Part shown: one piece after another, positions 46,283 to 55,852 of the stretch
Layout of the letters: every line of letters begins with the position of its first letter
How positions within the stretch are numbered: position 1 is the stretch's first letter
NCBI RefSeq assembly: GCF_049274025.1
Contig: NZ_JBASRV010000012.1
Source of the DNA: Miniphocaeibacter sp012841535
Lineage (GTDB): Bacteria > Bacillota > Clostridia > Tissierellales > Peptoniphilaceae
Strand: one strand, 5' to 3'
Length of the DNA stretch: 64,000 nt
Notes under the pieces: model-generated
What the model saw: the letters and a program-made list of their open reading frames with translations, nothing else
What the model was told of the DNA's origin: nothing
The model's database searches: none
Position numbers and translations under genes: made by a program

Positions 46283-47023
46283 TTAATCAGCTTTTATTAA
46301 GGGTTTGTCTATATTGCTTACATCAATAATTTTTACACTTATATCATCAGTACTAATTTGATTCACTAGCTGATCCAATAGGATCATTTTATCTTCTAAA
46401 TCAGCAGTATTTCCAATAATATATTTAGTAGAGTCTTTATCATACAATACTATATCATTTATATTTGAAAAGTCATATCTATTTACATCTATTTTTGATT
46501 TATTAGTATAATCAAAAATAATCTTTATATTTTTATCATCAAAAATACTGGATTCATTTTTTAATAAACTTGCATCTACTCCATTAATTTCAGGTATGTC
46601 ATTAATATCCTCTATCTTTTTTTTACTTACTTTTCCCAATGCATCTAACGAATTATATGAGCCATCTTCATTTTTTATATATGCAATTATACCATTTTCA
46701 ACTATTTTAATATTAATTTTATTGGGATATTCCTTACTGACTTCTATTTTAAGTATATTATCATCTAATATGCTTTTTTTTATTTGTTTTTCACTAGTCC
46801 GAAAAATATTTTTGCCTAATAAGTTTGATTTTTCCACTATATCTTTTTCATCTAAATATTTATTTCCCTGAATGCTTACAGTCTTTATATTAAAATAATC
46901 ATGGGTCAATGCAAAAAAGGATAAGGTTAATATTATTCCTAAAAAAGTTAATAATATTACTACAAAAACGCTATTTTTATTTTTTTTAGTTTTTTTGTAT
47001 TTTTTCTTTCCTACCTGTCTCAT
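46283..47023 (-). CDS. divIB: Cell division protein DivIB/FtsQ
   Basis: This 246-residue protein has a very basic N-terminal cytoplasmic tail (KKKYKKTKKNKN), one membrane helix at about 17-39, then a POTRA domain (FNIKTVSIQGNKYLDEKDIVEKS, about 45-115) and a beta domain. It forms the FtsQ-FtsL-FtsB complex that controls septal peptidoglycan synthesis. It overlaps murG by 4 nt. Confidence 0.9.
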   Translation of the reverse strand: MRQVGKKKYKKTKKNKNSVFVVILLTFLGIILTLSFFALTHDYFNIKTVSIQGNKYLDEKDIVEKSNLLGKNIFRTSEKQIKKSILDDNILKIEVSKEYPNKINIKIVENGIIAYIKNEDGSYNSLDALGKVSKKKIEDINDIPEINGVDASLLKNESSIFDDKNIKIIFDYTNKSKIDVNRYDFSNINDIVLYDKDSTKYIIGNTADLEDKMILLDQLVNQISTDDISVKIIDVSNIDKPLIKAD

Positions 47024-48120
47024 TTTATATCCTTAAATATTTCATCTACTATTGTTTTTGCAGCATTTGGTGTTGCTAAAGTTTTTGCAGCATTCTGCAT
47101 TTGTTCAATTTTTTCTTCATCTGACACTATTTCCATAATAGAATCATATAAGAGATTTTCATTTAGTTCCTTTTCTAATATTACTTTACTAGCCCCTACT
47201 TTTTCGAACTCTCTTGCATTATGTACCTGATGATTTTCTGTTGTATAGGATTTTGGCACTAAAATACTAGGCAACCCTAAAAAAGCAAGTTCCGCTAAAG
47301 TAATTGCTCCTGAACTTGTAATTACTAGGTCTGCAACACTATATGCCTTTTGAATATCCTTTAAATATGGAAAAATTTTATTTTCTGACAATTGTTTTTT
47401 ACTTATACCTGATATGAATTCTTCATAATTATCACTTCCTGTAACGTGGATAATTTGAAATTCATTATGTTCTTTACTGCTATTTAATAAGTTTTTAATT
47501 GTTTTATTTAAAATAACAGAGCCATTAGAACCTCCAAAAGAAAATACGGTTTTTATATCCTTTTTTAATCCATATTCACTATAGGTTTTATCTTTTATCA
47601 ATTCTATATTTTTGAATCTATTTCTTATGGGATTTCCTGTTACTATTGCATTTTGAGGTTTTTTAAAATATTTTATACTTTCTTCAAAGGTTACAAAATA
47701 TTTATTCACAAATCTAGATAAAATTTTATTTGTTACTCCAGGATAACTATTTTGCTCATGGAAATATGTTTTATATTTCATCAATGATGCATTCAATAGT
47801 ACTGGTCCTGTAACAAACCCCCCAGTTCCAATAACAATATCCGGTTTAAATTCTTTTATAAGTTTTCTAGATTGCTTTAATCCAAATATTAGCTCTTTAA
47901 GGGACCTTAATGATTTTTTATTTAATTTTCTTGGTAACCCCTCTACTCTTATACCTTTAAAGTTCAAATCCATTTTTGGAATAATTTCTGATTCCATACT
48001 ATTAATTTTTCCAATATATAATATTTCTATATTTTTATCTCTATCTTTTAATTCTTCAATAATTGAAACTGCCGGATAAATATGTCCTCCAGTTCCACCT
48101 CCAGAAACTATTGCTTTCAT
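47020..48120 (-). CDS. murG: Undecaprenyl-PP-MurNAc-pentapeptide-UDPGlcNAc GlcNAc transferase
   Basis: MurG makes lipid II from lipid I at the inner face of the membrane. The protein (about 366 residues) has the N-terminal GGGTGGHIYPA, GTGGFVTGPVL, HEQNSYPGVTNK, FGGSNGSVILN and the C-terminal SSGAITLAELAFLGLPSILVPK. The start at 48120 follows AGGAGG, which overlaps the ftsW stop; the frame continues upstream inside ftsW but without its own ribosome binding site. Confidence 0.96.
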   Translation of the reverse strand: MKAIVSGGGTGGHIYPAVSIIEELKDRDKNIEILYIGKINSMESEIIPKMDLNFKGIRVEGLPRKLNKKSLRSLKELIFGLKQSRKLIKEFKPDIVIGTGGFVTGPVLLNASLMKYKTYFHEQNSYPGVTNKILSRFVNKYFVTFEESIKYFKKPQNAIVTGNPIRNRFKNIELIKDKTYSEYGLKKDIKTVFSFGGSNGSVILNKTIKNLLNSSKEHNEFQIIHVTGSDNYEEFISGISKKQLSENKIFPYLKDIQKAYSVADLVITSSGAITLAELAFLGLPSILVPKSYTTENHQVHNAREFEKVGASKVILEKELNENLLYDSIMEIVSDEEKIEQMQNAAKTLATPNAAKTIVDEIFKDIK

Positions 48121-48121
48121 T

Positions 48122-49231
48122 TTACCTCCTATTTGCCGTTCTTGAAACATTTAATACTATTCCTATCATAGTCATATAAACTATTAAAGAGCTACCTCCA
48201 TAGCTTATAAAAGGCAAAGTTAAACCTGTAGGAGGTATTAATCCCAATGCTACTGCTATATTGGTAAAGGATTGAATTCCCAATAATAACATTATTCCTA
48301 TAACTAAAAATTTGGCAAATACATCCTTAAGTGAAAATGCTAATTTCATTCCTAAGTATATTAAATAAATATACAATAAAATTATTACCATTGCACCAAT
48401 AAATCCTAATTCCTCACATATAATTGCAAAAATAAAGTCATTGTGAGCTTCTGATAAATAACTGAATTTATGTCTACTTTTTCCAATGCCTACGCCAAAA
48501 AAGCCACCATAACTTATGGCAAACAAGGACTGCGCTAATTGCCATCCTGTATTGGACAAATCCTTTAAAGGATCTAGCCAAGCTTCAATTCTAGAACTTC
48601 TACTATATATACTTTTAGAAGCCAGTATACCTACTAAACCTACTGCTCCTACTCCTAAAATTGCCACCGTTAAGTACTTCATTTCTATTCCTGCTATTAT
48701 GAACATACTTAGTATTAACCCTAAAATCACTAATGTTGTAGATAAGTCTGGTTGTTTAAATACTAAAAATCCAGATATGGCAGCAAATATAACCATCGGA
48801 ATAAAACCATATGCTATTGTATTTATTTTTTTATAATTATTTGAAATATACCTAGAAATAGCAAATATTGTTCCTAATTTCAAAAAATCAGAGGGCATAA
48901 TTGTTATACTTTTTATAGTAATCCATCTTTTAGCAGAGTAGGTTTCAACATCACCTACAAATAAAACTATTATTGAAAGACAGATTGTAAGAATATATAA
49001 TATTACAGCATATTTATTATATATTTTATAATTAATTTTAGATGTTATATACATAGCTACAAAACCTATTATTAAAAATACAATTTGTTTTTTTAAAAAA
49101 TGGTATGGATCGTTTTTTAGTCTAGTTGCATAAGGCCAACTAGCACTAAATACCATTATAGTTCCTATAATAATAAGTATTATTGTAGTTATTAATATTT
49201 TATAATCTATACTACCCTGTTTGTTTTTCAC
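48122..49231 (-). CDS. ftsW: Lipid II polymerase FtsW (SEDS family)
   Basis: This 369-residue SEDS glycosyltransferase with about ten membrane helices polymerises septal glycan with its PBP partner. It has FSASWPYA, the PDLSTTLVI segment, AHNDFIFAIICEELGFIGA and the C-terminal PPTGLTLPFISYGGSSLI signature. In the dcw cluster between murD and murG, so FtsW rather than RodA. It ends at the murG ribosome binding site. Confidence 0.95.
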   Translation of the reverse strand: MKNKQGSIDYKILITTIILIIIGTIMVFSASWPYATRLKNDPYHFLKKQIVFLIIGFVAMYITSKINYKIYNKYAVILYILTICLSIIVLFVGDVETYSAKRWITIKSITIMPSDFLKLGTIFAISRYISNNYKKINTIAYGFIPMVIFAAISGFLVFKQPDLSTTLVILGLILSMFIIAGIEMKYLTVAILGVGAVGLVGILASKSIYSRSSRIEAWLDPLKDLSNTGWQLAQSLFAISYGGFFGVGIGKSRHKFSYLSEAHNDFIFAIICEELGFIGAMVIILLYIYLIYLGMKLAFSLKDVFAKFLVIGIMLLLGIQSFTNIAVALGLIPPTGLTLPFISYGGSSLIVYMTMIGIVLNVSRTANRR

Positions 49232-49233
49232 AA

Positions 49234-50574
49234 TTATTCACCTAATTTATAAACTAACCGTTTAAAATCTTTGCCTCTTTCTATATAGGATTTGTACATC
49301 CCCCAACTGGCACATGCTGGAGAAAGCAAGGCAATATCTCCATTTTTGCCAATTTCCTCTATTTTATTAATAGCACTTTCCATATTATCGACAAGATGAA
49401 TATTATCATATCCAAATTTTTCAGCACTATTTTTTATTTTATACTTCGTATCTCCAAAAAGTATTAATGATTTTAAGTTATGGTCACCAGCTTTAAATAA
49501 TTCATCAAAAGAAACTTTTTTATCATATCCGCCTGCTATTAATATTATTGGAGCTTTAAAAGAATTTAAAGCCTTTAAGGTAGCATCAATATTTGTCCCT
49601 TTTGAATCATTGTAAAACTTTATGCCCTTAAATTCTCTAACAAATTCTATTCTATGCTCTACCGGATTAAAGCTAGTACAAGCCTTACTTATAATATCAG
49701 TATCAATTTTTAAACAAATAGCCATTCCCACTGCTATTAATGTATTTTGAACATTATGTTTACCTACTATTTTCAAATCTTTAGTATTGAGTATATATTC
49801 TTTTATACCATTGTTGCTATAAAAAACTTCTCCATTTTTTTCATATACTCCATTTGTCAATTCTTCTTTTTGTGATACATAAATCACCTTGGATTTTACT
49901 TCTTTTATGATTTTATTAATTATTTCATCATCTTTGTTGGCAACTAAAAAATCGTCGTTTTTTTGATGCTTAAAGATATTACTTTTATCATCTATATATT
50001 TCTTATAGCTACCATGCCAATCTATATGATCTTCACTTATATTTATAATTCCAGCTACCTTACTTCTAAATGTGTTAACAGTTGCCAATTGAAAACTAGA
50101 TGCTTCTATAACAAAGTAATCAATATTTCTATTACTGTAAATCTCCCATAACATTCCAACTCCAATATTTCCAATTGCCATTGCTTTTTTCCCAGAAGAA
50201 TTAATAATATGGGTTAAAAGCATTGTTGTTGTAGTCTTGCCATTAGTCCCTGTAATAGAAATTAAGTTTTTTTCCGGAAATAATCTATAAGCCAACTCTA
50301 AATCACTTATTACTTCCTTATTTGATTTTTTAAAATTTTCAAGGATTTCATTTTCTAATTTAATGCCTGGACTTTTTACAACTGTATCTATAATTTCATA
50401 GTTAATATCTTCCTTGTTTTTAATAAGCTTGTAATTATAACCTTTTAATGAAGCTTCTACTGTACTGAAGTCCTCTAGGTTTTCATCAAAGGCATATATG
50501 TTATATCCCATTGAAGATAAGGTCTTAATAGTTGAAATCCCGGTGATTCCTAGTCCTAATATAAAATAATTCAT
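49234..50574 (-). CDS. murD: UDP-MurNAc-L-alanine:D-glutamate ligase
   Basis: MurD adds D-Glu to UDP-MurNAc-L-Ala. The 446-residue protein has an N-terminal Rossmann domain (ILGLGITGIS), the ATP loop SITGTNGKTTTTMLL, EASSFQL, ISEDHIDWHGS and the C-terminal NDSKGTNIDATLKAL. murE, murF and murC, its pathway neighbours, are not in this cluster. It lies 2 nt before ftsW. Confidence 0.96.
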   Translation of the reverse strand: MNYFILGLGITGISTIKTLSSMGYNIYAFDENLEDFSTVEASLKGYNYKLIKNKEDINYEIIDTVVKSPGIKLENEILENFKKSNKEVISDLELAYRLFPEKNLISITGTNGKTTTTMLLTHIINSSGKKAMAIGNIGVGMLWEIYSNRNIDYFVIEASSFQLATVNTFRSKVAGIINISEDHIDWHGSYKKYIDDKSNIFKHQKNDDFLVANKDDEIINKIIKEVKSKVIYVSQKEELTNGVYEKNGEVFYSNNGIKEYILNTKDLKIVGKHNVQNTLIAVGMAICLKIDTDIISKACTSFNPVEHRIEFVREFKGIKFYNDSKGTNIDATLKALNSFKAPIILIAGGYDKKVSFDELFKAGDHNLKSLILFGDTKYKIKNSAEKFGYDNIHLVDNMESAINKIEEIGKNGDIALLSPACASWGMYKSYIERGKDFKRLVYKLGE

Positions 50575-50583
50575 TTTATACTC

Positions 50584-51552
50584 CTATAAAAATAATAATA
50601 AGGTGATTATTGAAAGTACTGTACTTAAAGTAGTAAATGCTGTTACTATCTTTTGTTCCTTATATCCCTTTAATTCATAATGATGGTGTATTGGTGACAT
50701 TAGAAAGACCCTTTTCTTATTCCTAGTTTTGTAACTGATTACTTGAATAATTACCGACATAGTTTCCATTACATATACTCCACCAAGAATAATAAGATAT
50801 AAAGACATATTAAATATTATACACGCCATTACTAATGCTCCACCAATAGCCATAGAGCCTGTATCTCCCATAAAAACAGCTGCTGGATTAGAATTATAAA
50901 CTAAAAACCCTATTAAAGCACCTGTGAAAATAACGCTAAATAAACTTATTTTTGAATTCATATTAATGGCAATTATCGTTAGAGCAATAAAAACTGGAAT
51001 AGTAACACTAGTAGCCAATCCATCTAAGCCATCTGTTATATTTGTAGCATTAACTGTTCCAATCATTATAAATGCAAGTATAGGATAGGCAAATATACCT
51101 AGATTAAATTCTATATTAAAAAATGGAATTATAAATGTTCCTATAGGTTTAATTGAAACTTTTGATGCTAAATAAATCAATATAAAACTTATTATAATTT
51201 GGAATACTATTTTTTGCATTTCAGTAAGTCCTAATGATCTTTTCATAACTAATTTAAAAAAGTCATCAACAAATCCTACTAAACCAAAACCCAGCATTCC
51301 TAAAACTATTAATATGTTTTCAAAACTGTATCCTCTAAATATTGCTAAAGTAATTAAAGTGGAAAAAATAAAAATAATTCCTCCCATTGTTGGAGTACCA
51401 GCTTTAGAATAATGAGCTTTTGGTCCATCTTCTCTTATACTTTGTCCTATATGTGCTTTTTTTAAAATTTTAATTACTATTTTACCTATAATTAAAGAAA
51501 GTATAATACTAACTCCTAATGGTAATAGTAAATCACTTTTAATATTTTTCAT
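50584..51552 (-). CDS. mraY: Phospho-MurNAc-pentapeptide transferase MraY
   Basis: This 322-residue enzyme with about ten membrane helices makes lipid I from UDP-MurNAc-pentapeptide and undecaprenyl phosphate. It has REDGPKAHYSKAGTPTMGGI, GFVDDFFK, the catalytic NATNITDGLDGLA, FMGDTGSMAIGGAL and SPIHHHYELKGYKEQKIV. It precedes murD by 9 nt. Confidence 0.97.
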   Translation of the reverse strand: MKNIKSDLLLPLGVSIILSLIIGKIVIKILKKAHIGQSIREDGPKAHYSKAGTPTMGGIIFIFSTLITLAIFRGYSFENILIVLGMLGFGLVGFVDDFFKLVMKRSLGLTEMQKIVFQIIISFILIYLASKVSIKPIGTFIIPFFNIEFNLGIFAYPILAFIMIGTVNATNITDGLDGLATSVTIPVFIALTIIAINMNSKISLFSVIFTGALIGFLVYNSNPAAVFMGDTGSMAIGGALVMACIIFNMSLYLIILGGVYVMETMSVIIQVISYKTRNKKRVFLMSPIHHHYELKGYKEQKIVTAFTTLSTVLSIITLLLFL

Positions 51553-51609
51553 AAATCTCTCCTTTACTCAAATACTTATTATAGCAAATATTTGAGCATT
51601 ATAATAAAT

Positions 51610-51640
51610 AATAGGCAAAAGAAAAAATCTTAAGCCTATT
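51610..51640 (-). terminator. Possible terminator between the septal PBP gene and mraY
   Basis: AATAGGC / GCCTATT plus an inner AAGA / TTCTT stem form a hairpin on the minus strand at the end of the PBP gene. The T-tract is interrupted (ATTTATT), so termination is probably partial. Confidence 0.45.
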
Positions 51641-53798
51641 AATTACTTTCATATATAACTTCTAATTTACTTCCCGGTTCTATAAATTCATTATATTCAG
51701 GTATGGTTTTTATTACTTTTCCATCATCAGAGTTACCCTTGTTCCTTAATTCTATGTTTAAATCTCCAATTTCAACACTAACCTCCTTAGAGGTCATTCC
51801 TATTAAATCCGGTACTTTTATTAAAGATGTTCCTGAATCATCAGCCTTTAAATCAACTGTAGAATTTTTTTCTATTTTAGTTCCAGGGTTAATGGACTGA
51901 TTAGTAATTATAATAGAATCACTTAAAGAAGTATTTACTATATTTGCCTTTAAATTATTTTCCTCCAGCAATTTTACCGCATTTTTTAATGATAGTCCTA
52001 CTAAATCAGGTACTGTTGATTCCTCTATGTCCCCTGTATTGTAATTATGCTCTTCTAAATTTTTATATTTAACAATTTGATTGTTAATTTCCTTAGAAAT
52101 CGAACCAGAAACTGCATTTCCAGAGTTAGCTCCCTTTGGTTCATCAACGACTACCATTACTGAATATTTCGGATTGTCTATTGGAAATGCTGAATAGAAA
52201 GAAGCTACTACTTTTTCAGATGTATATTTTCCATCTTCTATTTTTATAGTAGTCCCTGATTTGCCGCCGACTCTATAATTAGCTGATTTTACTCCACTAG
52301 CTGCACCATTTTCAACATTATTTGCCAATAAACTCAACATTCTTTTACTTGTTTCTTCTGATATAACCTGTCTTTTTACGACAGGTTCATTTTTATCTTC
52401 GTCGCCTTCTAACTCCTTAACAACCTTTGGTTCAATAATATATCCACCATTTACAATAGCATTTGCTGCTGTAATCATTTGAATAGGTGTAACAGCAATT
52501 CCATGTCCGTAAGACATAGTTGCTAATTGTGTAGAAGTTACATCTTCAGCACTTTTAGGAATTATCCCCTTAGCTTCTCCATTTAAATCAATGCCTGTAG
52601 TCTCTCCAAAGCCAAAAGCCTTTATATACTCATAAAATTTTGCATATCCAATATCCTGAGCTATTCTTACATAGGCCGGATTACATGAATTTGCTAAAGC
52701 CTCTTCTACTGTTTGATCGCCATGTGGGTCATACCATCTTATACATTTTATTTTAACACCTGGTATTTCACTATAAATACCTTCACAGGTGTAAATAGAT
52801 TTTTCATTTGCTGTATTTTCTTCAAGTGCTATTGCTGTAGTTATTAATTTGAAAACAGATCCAGGCTCATATGTATCACTTATGGCAATATTTCTCCAAA
52901 TATCATAATACTTTTCAACTCGTTCTTCTTCAGAAAGATTCTCCAGTTCCTTTGTTTCTTCACTATCTCTTCCATTTCTAGGATTATTTGAGTCATACCT
53001 TGGAAAATTTTCCATTGCTATAATTCTATTTGTTTTTGGTTCACTTACTATAATAGATAAACTTTTCGGTTCATATTTTTCATAAGCCTCTTTTGCAACA
53101 TTACTAACTATTGCATTAATATTTTCATCTATATTTAATTTTAAGTTCTTTCCCTCAGTAGCATCAAGCTTTTTGTTTTTTTCAAAAGCTATAGGATTAC
53201 CCTCTCTTGTACTAGAAAAAATATTTAGTCCTGGCTCTCCTTTTAAATCTTCATTATAATATTTTTCTACCCCATACATACCATTACTGTCTTTATCAAC
53301 AAAACCAAGTATGTATGATAAGGAAGAATCCCCAGGATAGTACCTTTTGTTTTCAACTGAAATAGATAAACAACTTAAGTTCATTTCCTCAATTTCATCT
53401 ACCTGTTTCTTTTTTAAACCATCTGCTACTCTAACTGTAGTATCACTATTTACTATTTCATTTATTTCATCAGTATTAAGATTTAATATTCTACTTAATC
53501 CATTAATTAAAATATCTTTTTGTTCCTTTGATATTTTCTCTGGTATATAGTACAAGGCATTTACTTTTACCGACTCAGCTAAAATATTACCATTACTATC
53601 TAAGATATCTCCTCTATGGGCTGGTATTTCAATAGTTTTTTGCCTTTGTTCAGCTGCCCTTACTCTATATTCAGAATTATATAGCCAAATAAGTCTAATA
53701 GCAAAGATTACTACTATAAAAATAGATATTAAAAATATTACAATTGTTCTATTTTTAAATGTCTTTTGTAATTTCTCAAAGTGTTTATTCTTTCTCAT
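51639..53798 (-). CDS. ftsI: Septal class B PBP with two PASTA domains (FtsI/PBP2B/SpoVD type)
   Basis: This 719-residue protein has one N-terminal membrane helix (about 17-38), a pedestal domain (IPAHRGDILDSNG), and a transpeptidase domain with the active Ser314 in GSVFK (SxxK), S371-C-N and KSGTT. Two PASTA domains follow (VPDLVGLSLKNAVKLLE; VPDLIGMTSKEVSVE) at about 590-719. It crosslinks septal peptidoglycan with FtsW. It overlaps the ftsL-like gene by 14 nt. Confidence 0.94.
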   Translation of the reverse strand: MRKNKHFEKLQKTFKNRTIVIFLISIFIVVIFAIRLIWLYNSEYRVRAAEQRQKTIEIPAHRGDILDSNGNILAESVKVNALYYIPEKISKEQKDILINGLSRILNLNTDEINEIVNSDTTVRVADGLKKKQVDEIEEMNLSCLSISVENKRYYPGDSSLSYILGFVDKDSNGMYGVEKYYNEDLKGEPGLNIFSSTREGNPIAFEKNKKLDATEGKNLKLNIDENINAIVSNVAKEAYEKYEPKSLSIIVSEPKTNRIIAMENFPRYDSNNPRNGRDSEETKELENLSEEERVEKYYDIWRNIAISDTYEPGSVFKLITTAIALEENTANEKSIYTCEGIYSEIPGVKIKCIRWYDPHGDQTVEEALANSCNPAYVRIAQDIGYAKFYEYIKAFGFGETTGIDLNGEAKGIIPKSAEDVTSTQLATMSYGHGIAVTPIQMITAANAIVNGGYIIEPKVVKELEGDEDKNEPVVKRQVISEETSKRMLSLLANNVENGAASGVKSANYRVGGKSGTTIKIEDGKYTSEKVVASFYSAFPIDNPKYSVMVVVDEPKGANSGNAVSGSISKEINNQIVKYKNLEEHNYNTGDIEESTVPDLVGLSLKNAVKLLEENNLKANIVNTSLSDSIIITNQSINPGTKIEKNSTVDLKADDSGTSLIKVPDLIGMTSKEVSVEIGDLNIELRNKGNSDDGKVIKTIPEYNEFIEPGSKLEVIYESN

Positions 53799-54291
53799 AT
53801 TCCGTCTTATCTTTTACTCCTGCAAATAATAATTCATCTTTTTTATCTTTGCTATCTATATTATCATAATTATTCTTGTTCGATAAATAATAAAATTGAT
53901 CTTCTTCAGGGTAAGACATTCCTAACTTATACTTTGCTATTTCTTCAATTCTTTCAGAAGATGAATATTTTGCTATTTCCATTTTGTATTGATCTCTTAA
54001 TGTTTCTAATTCAGTTATGTCCGATTTTATTTCATTTATTTCCAAACTTGCATTACTTAATGTAATATAGCCATATAAGGTTATTGAAACTAATAATAAA
54101 TTTACAATACCAAAAGCTGAAATCATCAACTTTTTTATTTTTGCAATTTTATTAATTTTTGCTCTATTAATACTTTGAGTTCTACTAGATTGTCTATTAA
54201 GTCTTTTTTTTCTTTTTTTATTTATTTTTCTAGGAACAACTATATTCTCTTGATTTTCCTCGTAATAATATTCATAACTACGTGCCTCCAT
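53785..54291 (-). CDS. ftsL: FtsL-like septum formation protein
   Basis: This 168-residue protein has a basic cytoplasmic N-terminus (KINKKRKKRLNRQS), one membrane helix at about 53-75 and a short coiled coil (NEIKSDITELETLRDQYKMEI) ending in an acidic tail. That topology and the rsmH-x-PBP position identify FtsL, although FtsL sequences are poorly conserved. It lies 1 nt behind rsmH. Confidence 0.78.
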   Translation of the reverse strand: MEARSYEYYYEENQENIVVPRKINKKRKKRLNRQSSRTQSINRAKINKIAKIKKLMISAFGIVNLLLVSITLYGYITLSNASLEINEIKSDITELETLRDQYKMEIAKYSSSERIEEIAKYKLGMSYPEEDQFYYLSNKNNYDNIDSKDKKDELLFAGVKDKTEYEKE

Positions 54292-54292
54292 T

Positions 54293-55234
54293 TTAATCCC
54301 TCACTCTCTCAACAACTCTTAATTTTGCACTTTTAGATCTAGGGTTTTGTTCCATCTCCTCTTGAGAAGGAACAATTGGTTTTCTTGAGATTATTTTTAT
54401 TTTCTTCTTCTTGTTACATACACATATTGGAATTTCTGGAGGACATATACAAGAAGTATTTAAATCTTTAAAAATGTTTTTAACAATTCTATCTTCTAAT
54501 GAATGAAAAGTTATTACACATAATCTTCCACCAAGATTTAAACAATCTACCATTTTAGGAAGAACTTCTTCTAAAACTCCTAATTCATTGTTAACCTCTA
54601 TTCTTAATGCTTGAAATACCCTTTTTGAATAATGTCCTTTTGATTTTCTTCTAACTTCAACTGGAACAGCTTTATCTACTATTTCAACTAAATCAAAGGT
54701 TGTTCTTATCTCCTTGTCTTTTCTTTTTTCAACAATAAATTCAGCAATTCTTTTCGACCATTTTTCTTCCCCATATTTATAAAATATATTAGTTAATTCT
54801 TCACCAGAATAATTATTAACAATATACTTAGCAGTTAGTTCTTGAGATTGATCCATTCGCATGTCTAATTCACTGTTATGAATATAAGAAAACCCTCTAT
54901 CTTCCTTATCTATTTGATGTGATGAAACTCCTATATCCATTAAAATTCCATCAACCTTGTCTATTTCTAATTCATCTAAAATTTCACAAAAATATTTAAA
55001 ATTTGATTTAACAAATGTAATATTTTCAATATAATCACTTAATTTTATTTTCGCCGCTTCTATAGCTTCAATATCTTGATCTATACATATAAGTCTTCCA
55101 TTCTTCAATTTCTTAGCTATTTCTAAAGAATGACCTCCTCCACCTAGAGTACAATCAACATATATTCCATTTGGTTTAATTTTTAAACCCTCTATTGTTT
55201 CGTTTAATAAAACCGAAATATGTTTAAATTCCAT
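54293..55234 (-). CDS. rsmH: 16S rRNA (cytosine1402-N4)-methyltransferase
   Basis: RsmH (MraW) methylates N4 of C1402 in the 16S decoding centre. The 313-residue protein has HISVLLNETIEGL, DCTLGGGGHSLEI (SAM motif I), DGILMDIGVSSHQID, RGFSY, RVFQALRIEVNNEL and VITFHSLEDRIVK. It follows mraZ by 8 nt. Confidence 0.97.
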   Translation of the reverse strand: MEFKHISVLLNETIEGLKIKPNGIYVDCTLGGGGHSLEIAKKLKNGRLICIDQDIEAIEAAKIKLSDYIENITFVKSNFKYFCEILDELEIDKVDGILMDIGVSSHQIDKEDRGFSYIHNSELDMRMDQSQELTAKYIVNNYSGEELTNIFYKYGEEKWSKRIAEFIVEKRKDKEIRTTFDLVEIVDKAVPVEVRRKSKGHYSKRVFQALRIEVNNELGVLEEVLPKMVDCLNLGGRLCVITFHSLEDRIVKNIFKDLNTSCICPPEIPICVCNKKKKIKIISRKPIVPSQEEMEQNPRSKSAKLRVVERVRD

Positions 55235-55242
55235 ATTTACCT

Positions 55243-55674
55243 CTAAAAATCTATATCTGTCATTTTTTCTGTTAAAATGTCATAGTTTAAATTGTCATCA
55301 TCATTATAAGTTTCCCAAGCTTCCTTATCCCATATTTCAACTCTTGAAGAAACTCCTATTATTACGGCTTCTTTGTTTAATCCTGCATATTTTCTTAATG
55401 TTTGAGGCAACAATACTCTTCCCATTTTATCTAGGGAAACACTTATTGCACCTGCATAAAATAACCTTGCAAGACCTCTTGTTTCTTTTCTAGATAATTT
55501 AAGCCCATTTATTTTTTCATCCATTTTAACCCATTCTTTTTCTGGAAAAACAAATAAACAATTATCCATTCCCTTGGTGATGAAAAACTCTTCTCCTAAT
55601 TCGTCTCTAAATTTTGATGGCATAGTTAATCGGCCTTTTGTATCTAAATTATGTTGATATTCACCAATAAACAT
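55243..55674 (-). CDS. mraZ: Transcriptional regulator MraZ
   Basis: MraZ binds direct repeats upstream of its own gene and controls the dcw cluster. The protein has the two half-domains with the DxxGRhxxPxxhR motif: DTKGRLTMPSKFR and DKMGRVLLPQTLR. I start it at 55674 (MFIGEYQHN), behind GGCGGGAA; the frame's first codon at 55689 adds five residues and overlaps the ribosome binding region. Normal length at about 143 residues. Confidence 0.96.
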   Translation of the reverse strand: MFIGEYQHNLDTKGRLTMPSKFRDELGEEFFITKGMDNCLFVFPEKEWVKMDEKINGLKLSRKETRGLARLFYAGAISVSLDKMGRVLLPQTLRKYAGLNKEAVIIGVSSRVEIWDKEAWETYNDDDNLNYDILTEKMTDIDF

Positions 55675-55700
55675 TTCCCGCCACCTCAATTCTATTTTTT

Positions 55701-55736
55701 GACACTTTCACCCACTTTTCACCACTTAATATTATA
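55701..55736 (-). promoter_or_regulatory. mraZ promoter with MraZ-type direct repeats
   Basis: On the minus strand the -10 TATAAT (55731-55736) is followed at once by three repeats at 10-nt periodicity: TGGTG-AAAAG, TGGGT-GAAAG and TGTCA (55701-55727). This matches the known layout of MraZ operators (repeated TGG-containing 5-mers spaced by 5 nt), so autoregulation is likely. The -35 is poor (TTTATA, 16-17 nt upstream). Confidence 0.75.
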
Positions 55737-55818
55737 ATACATTAAATTCTCTTATAAAACAACGCAAACATTAGTTCGTACATCTTCCCCATTATCGTCT
55801 AAAAGCTTTAAATTGCAA

Positions 55819-55845
55819 TAAAAAAAGACGATCTAAGTCGTCTTT
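55819..55845 (-). terminator. Terminator after lgt
   Basis: A 7-bp AAGACGA / TCGTCTT stem with a 6-nt loop is followed by seven T on the minus strand, 8 nt after the AT-rich end of... the preceding mraZ promoter region and next to the lgt locus. Read on the plus strand it is also symmetrical but lacks a T-run. Its position upstream of the lgt stop (55853) puts it downstream of lgt in the direction of transcription. Confidence 0.85.
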
Positions 55846-55852
55846 TAAATAG

